This document shows, piece after piece, positions 5,440-6,902 of a stretch of 6,902 nt of DNA. The position numbers and the translations under genes are program-made. Under the pieces are notes generated by a model, which was not told where the DNA came from, ran no database searches, and saw only the letters and a list, made by a program, of their open reading frames with translations. The DNA comes from an uncultured Oscillibacter sp. (GTDB lineage: Bacteria; Bacillota; Clostridia; Oscillospirales; Oscillospiraceae), in the NCBI GenBank assembly GCA_946494635.1, contig CAMMCS010000105.1:1-6902 (forward strand). Direction: 5' to 3'. Position 1 is the stretch's first letter; each line of letters opens with the position of its first letter.

Positions 5440-5533
5440 ACGAAAGACTGCGCCCGCAGGCGCGATTCGGAGCGCAACCGCCGCAAAGCGGCGGCACTTA
5501 GCGCGGAGATAACCCAGGAAGGGTGTCTTTCGT
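5440..5533. ncRNA. Cloverleaf-like structured element, candidate RNA
   Basis: A 9-base outer stem, ACGAAAGAC (5440-5448) with GTCTTTCGT (5525-5533), encloses three hairpins. They are GCGCC/GGCGC with a CGCA loop (5450-5463); CCGCCGC/GCGGCGG with an AAA loop (5478-5494), extended by GCGC/GCGC (5472-5475 with 5501-5504); and ACCC/GGGT with an AGGAA loop (5512-5524). The result is a four-way junction of about 94 bases. It is not a tRNA: there is no T-loop, anticodon arm of the right size or CCA end. No promoter was identified. It might be a structured RNA or the folded core of a mobile repeat. Confidence 0.4.
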
Positions 5534-5544
5534 TTTCAATCAAC

Positions 5545-5578
5545 CGTTTTTCAGAACTTTCCGAAGTTCTGAAAAACG
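5545..5578. repeat. Perfect 15-base-pair hairpin
   Basis: CGTTTTTCAGAACTT (5545-5559) and AAGTTCTGAAAAACG (5564-5578) are perfectly complementary around a TCCG loop. No U-run follows on either strand outside the stem, so it is not a canonical terminator, although it could slow polymerase from either direction between the convergent genes. It is longer and more perfect than any other hairpin in the window. Confidence 0.65.
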
Positions 5579-5581
5579 CGA

Positions 5582-5615
5582 GCAGCTTGGCGAAAAGACT
5601 TTTTCGACAAGCTGC
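5582..5615. repeat. Bipartite hairpin GCAGCTTG / CGAAAA
   Basis: GCAGCTTG (5582-5589) pairs with CAAGCTGC (5608-5615). After a single G-A mismatch, CGAAAA (5591-5596) pairs with TTTTCG (5601-5606) around GACT. Its right arm is the same sequence that pairs by inversion with 5390-5400, so two alternative folds are possible. Confidence 0.6.
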
Positions 5616-5641
5616 AGGGCCGCCTCAGGGCGGCCCTTTTT
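5615..5641 (+). terminator. Intrinsic terminator (copy 2 of the duplicated stem)
   Basis: A 9-base-pair GC-rich stem (5616-5624 with 5629-5637, loop TCAG) is followed by TTTTT (5637-5641). This is a textbook Rho-independent terminator for plus-strand transcription, about 270 bases beyond larA. On the minus strand the stem is preceded by A residues but not followed by T residues, so it is not a clear terminator for gpr. Confidence 0.75.
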
Positions 5642-5690
5642 CACATTTACAAGTCCGTCCTCCGCGGCGCCCCCTCTGACACGGGCGCCT

Positions 5691-6584
5691 TCAGCTCAGC
5701 AGGGCGTTGATCTCCTCGATCTCCAGATCCTGGAGGGCCCAGTTGATGCCGTAGCCTACCACTTTGCTGAGATCCCGCACCTGCTGGTCGATATCCCGGG
5801 TGGTGACCATGAAAGTCCCGTGATCCCGCAGGCGTTCCTCATCCACCCGTTCCACGCCGGACTCCTCCAGCAGGTCCGCCGCCAGGGTGGCGGCATCCAC
5901 CACCGTGGGAATCCCCAGGGCAAACACCGGCACGCCCAGGGTCTCCCGGTTCAGCGCCTCCCGGTGGTTGCCAACGCCGGAGCCGGGAATGATGCCCGTG
6001 TCGCTGAGCTGCACCGTGGCGCACACCCGCCCGCGCCGGCGGGAGGCCAGCGCGTCGATGGCCAGCACCATATCGGGCTTTACCTCCGCCACCAGGCCCC
6101 GGACCGCCTCGGCGGACTCCACGCCGGTGGTGCCCAGCACGCCGGCGCGGAAGGCTGAGACCGGCCGGAATCCGGCAAACTGCCTGGGCATGGCGGAGAT
6201 CAGGTGCCGGGTGATCAGCACGCTGTCCAGGGCCAGGGGGCCTACGGCGTCCGGCGTCATGGCGGCATTTCCAAGCCCCACTACCAGGGCGGAGCCCTCC
6301 GGCGGCAGCAGGGCTTTCAGCTCCGTGCCCACCGCCCGGACAGCCCGCTCAAAAAAGTCCGTTTTCCGCTGCCAGAAGGCTGAGAGGTCAATGGTGAAGT
6401 AGCTGCCCTGAGGCTTGCCCAACGCCTCTTCCCCCCGGTGGTCCAGGATATCCACCCGGGTGACAGGATAGCCCTCCAGCTTCCGTTTGGTGGCTTTCAC
6501 CCCCATGAGGCGGGTGGTCCGCTCCGCGGACTCCTGCCAGAGCTCCCGGGCCTCCAGGGCCAGATCCGTGCGCTTTACAAACAA
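5691..6584 (-). CDS. gpr: Germination protease GPR (SASP-degrading)
   Basis: A 297-residue aspartic-type protease, made in the forespore as a zymogen, that degrades small acid-soluble spore proteins at germination. Seen directly: the N-terminal MFVKRTDLALEA signature, VVGLGNAAMTPDAVGP with D112, GTTGVES, VLAIDALASR with D177, and a C-terminal STVxxD-like core followed by FMVTTRDIDQ. The D112/D177 spacing resembles the D127/D193 pair of the Bacillus enzyme. Start choice: the frame is open to 6701, but AGGAGG (6599-6594) points to TTG 6584 with a 9-base gap, and this gives the family N-terminus. An out-of-frame ATG at 6589 lies between them. The protein is shorter than Bacillus GPR (about 370) and has almost no pre-sequence. 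It is divergent from rpsT, a neighbourhood I associate with Clostridia. No convincing sigma-G promoter was found. Confidence 0.94.
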   Translation of the reverse strand: MFVKRTDLALEARELWQESAERTTRLMGVKATKRKLEGYPVTRVDILDHRGEEALGKPQGSYFTIDLSAFWQRKTDFFERAVRAVGTELKALLPPEGSALVVGLGNAAMTPDAVGPLALDSVLITRHLISAMPRQFAGFRPVSAFRAGVLGTTGVESAEAVRGLVAEVKPDMVLAIDALASRRRGRVCATVQLSDTGIIPGSGVGNHREALNRETLGVPVFALGIPTVVDAATLAADLLEESGVERVDEERLRDHGTFMVTTRDIDQQVRDLSKVVGYGINWALQDLEIEEINALLS

Positions 6585-6593
6585 TTCATGCCG

Positions 6594-6599
6594 CCTCCT
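6594..6599 (-). promoter_or_regulatory. RBS deciding the gpr start
   Basis: AGGAGG on the minus strand (6599-6594). It lies 9 bases from TTG 6584 (in the gpr frame) and 4 bases from ATG 6589 (out of frame, encoding only MNCL before a stop at 6577-6575). Longer in-frame starts, including 6701, lie upstream of this site and would translate through it, so they are unlikely. Confidence 0.7.
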
Positions 6600-6666
6600 G
6601 AACACAAAATCTAGTGGTCTGCTCCCTAGGTTTTGCGCTCCTCCACACAATATACAAATCCTGCAC

Positions 6667-6714
6667 GAAAAATTAAAAAAAAGACTTGCTTTTTCATCCA
6701 TTCCCTGTTAAAAT
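6667..6714 (+). promoter_or_regulatory. Strong rpsT promoter with A-rich upstream element
   Basis: TTGCTT (-35, 6686-6691), a 17-base spacer and TAAAAT (-10, 6709-6714). Just upstream, 6667-6684 is almost pure A/T with a run of eight A residues, resembling an UP element that binds the RNA polymerase alpha subunits. Such promoters are common for ribosomal genes. The start should be near 6721, giving a leader of about 57 bases. Confidence 0.75.
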
Positions 6715-6727
6715 ATCATTCTGCATG

Positions 6728-6745
6728 GTGGGAACGGATTCCCAC
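6728..6745 (+). promoter_or_regulatory. Hairpin in the rpsT leader
   Basis: GTGGGAA (6728-6734) pairs perfectly with TTCCCAC (6739-6745) around CGGA, near the predicted 5' end of the transcript and about 18 bases before the RBS. It could stabilise the mRNA or take part in autogenous control by S20; neither is shown. Confidence 0.45.
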
Positions 6746-6777
6746 ACCAGAAATTTCTGCCTAAGGAGGTGTTTGGT

Positions 6778-6902
6778 TTGCCGAATATCAAGTCTGCCAA
6801 GAAGCGTGTTTTGATCGCCGAGGTGCGCAACGCCCGCAACAAGGCCACGAAGTCCGAACTGAAGACCGCCATCAAGAAGTTCGAGGCTGCTGCCGCAGAA
6901 GG
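6778..6902 (+). CDS. rpsT: Ribosomal protein S20 (N-terminal 41 codons only)
   Basis: Primary binding protein of the 30S subunit that contacts 16S rRNA. The visible part is MPNIKSAKKRVLIAEV followed by RNARNKATKSELKTAIKKF, the typical S20 beginning: a lysine-rich start, then the first long helix. The family is usually 85-90 residues, so about half is outside the window. The start is TTG at 6778, behind AAGGAGGTG (AGGAGG 6764-6769, 8-base gap). A non-ATG start is known in some S20 genes and can limit translation and allow autoregulation. It is divergent from gpr with 193 bases between start codons. Confidence 0.95.
   Translation, partial: MPNIKSAKKRVLIAEVRNARNKATKSELKTAIKKFEAAAAE

Larger units (their letters stand above)
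5390..5614. mobile_element. Candidate small insertion between duplicated terminator stems
   Basis: These 225 bases lie between two identical 24-base hairpin copies. The ends are related by inversion: CAGTCTGTCGA (5390-5400) against the complement of 5604-5614, CAGCTTGTCGA, 9 of 11 matching, with similarity fading outwards to about 5407. There is no coding capacity, and the inside is almost wholly structured. A MITE-like insertion with target duplication would give this picture, as would a duplication of the terminator stem. It is a hypothesis from pattern only. Confidence 0.35.

Noticed and set aside
5440..5533. tRNA gene
   Set aside because: The outline is cloverleaf-like, but there is no TTCRA T-loop, no 5-bp/7-base anticodon arm, the outer stem is 9 bp, and the loops are 3-5 bases.
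6600..6680. Sigma-G promoter for gpr
   Set aside because: A TGTATA-like -35 occurs near 6648-6653 on the minus strand, but the matching -10 region (CAAAACC) agrees poorly with CATnnTA, so I do not call it.

Overview
The window is GC-rich and reads like a chromosomal segment from a spore-forming, high-GC member of the Clostridia, most likely an Oscillospiraceae-type gut bacterium. Three things point there: a germination protease gene (gpr) next to rpsT, strong AGGAGG ribosome binding sites, and families of GC-rich intergenic palindromes that I associate with such genomes. The taxonomic call is inference; no rRNA is present.

Layout. (1) Positions 1-1360, minus strand: methionyl-tRNA synthetase (metG), with its 3' end outside the window and a clear sigma-A-type promoter at 1424-1452. 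(2) Positions 1570-2337, plus strand, divergent from metG: a one-component membrane regulator with an N-terminal HTH_XRE domain, one transmembrane helix and a C-terminal domain I do not recognise. The metG/regulator interval holds two perfect inverted repeats that could be operators. (3) Positions 2338-3164: about 830 bases with no credible gene but dense in hairpins. These include four same-orientation hairpins each preceded on the minus strand by GTAG, with arms that vary in a compensatory way, and a chain of nested stem-loops between 2510 and 2882. (4) Positions 3233-3988, plus strand: exodeoxyribonuclease III (xth), with its own promoter at 3165-3193. (5) Positions 4056-5348, plus strand: a LarA-family nickel-pincer racemase carrying the full catalytic set. 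(6) Positions 5349-5690: a second structured non-coding region between convergent genes. A GC-rich hairpin occurs twice there as an exact 24-base repeat, flanking about 225 bases that contain a cloverleaf-like fold and two further long hairpins. (7) Positions 5691-6584, minus strand: gpr, apparently starting at TTG. (8) Position 6778 to the window end, plus strand: the first 41 codons of rpsT (ribosomal protein S20), also starting at TTG, behind a strong promoter with an A-rich upstream tract.

The protein-coding genes are mostly housekeeping (translation, DNA repair, spore germination), plus one metabolic enzyme and one membrane regulator; I see no single pathway joining them. The unusual content is non-coding. 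The island at 2338-3164 looks like a nest of REP/MITE-like palindromes, possibly of the GTAG type mobilised by Y1 (TnpA_REP) transposases. The 5366-5641 region looks like a small structured element inserted between, or duplicated with, the stem and the U-tract of the terminator behind larA. Neither interpretation can be proved from this window alone.
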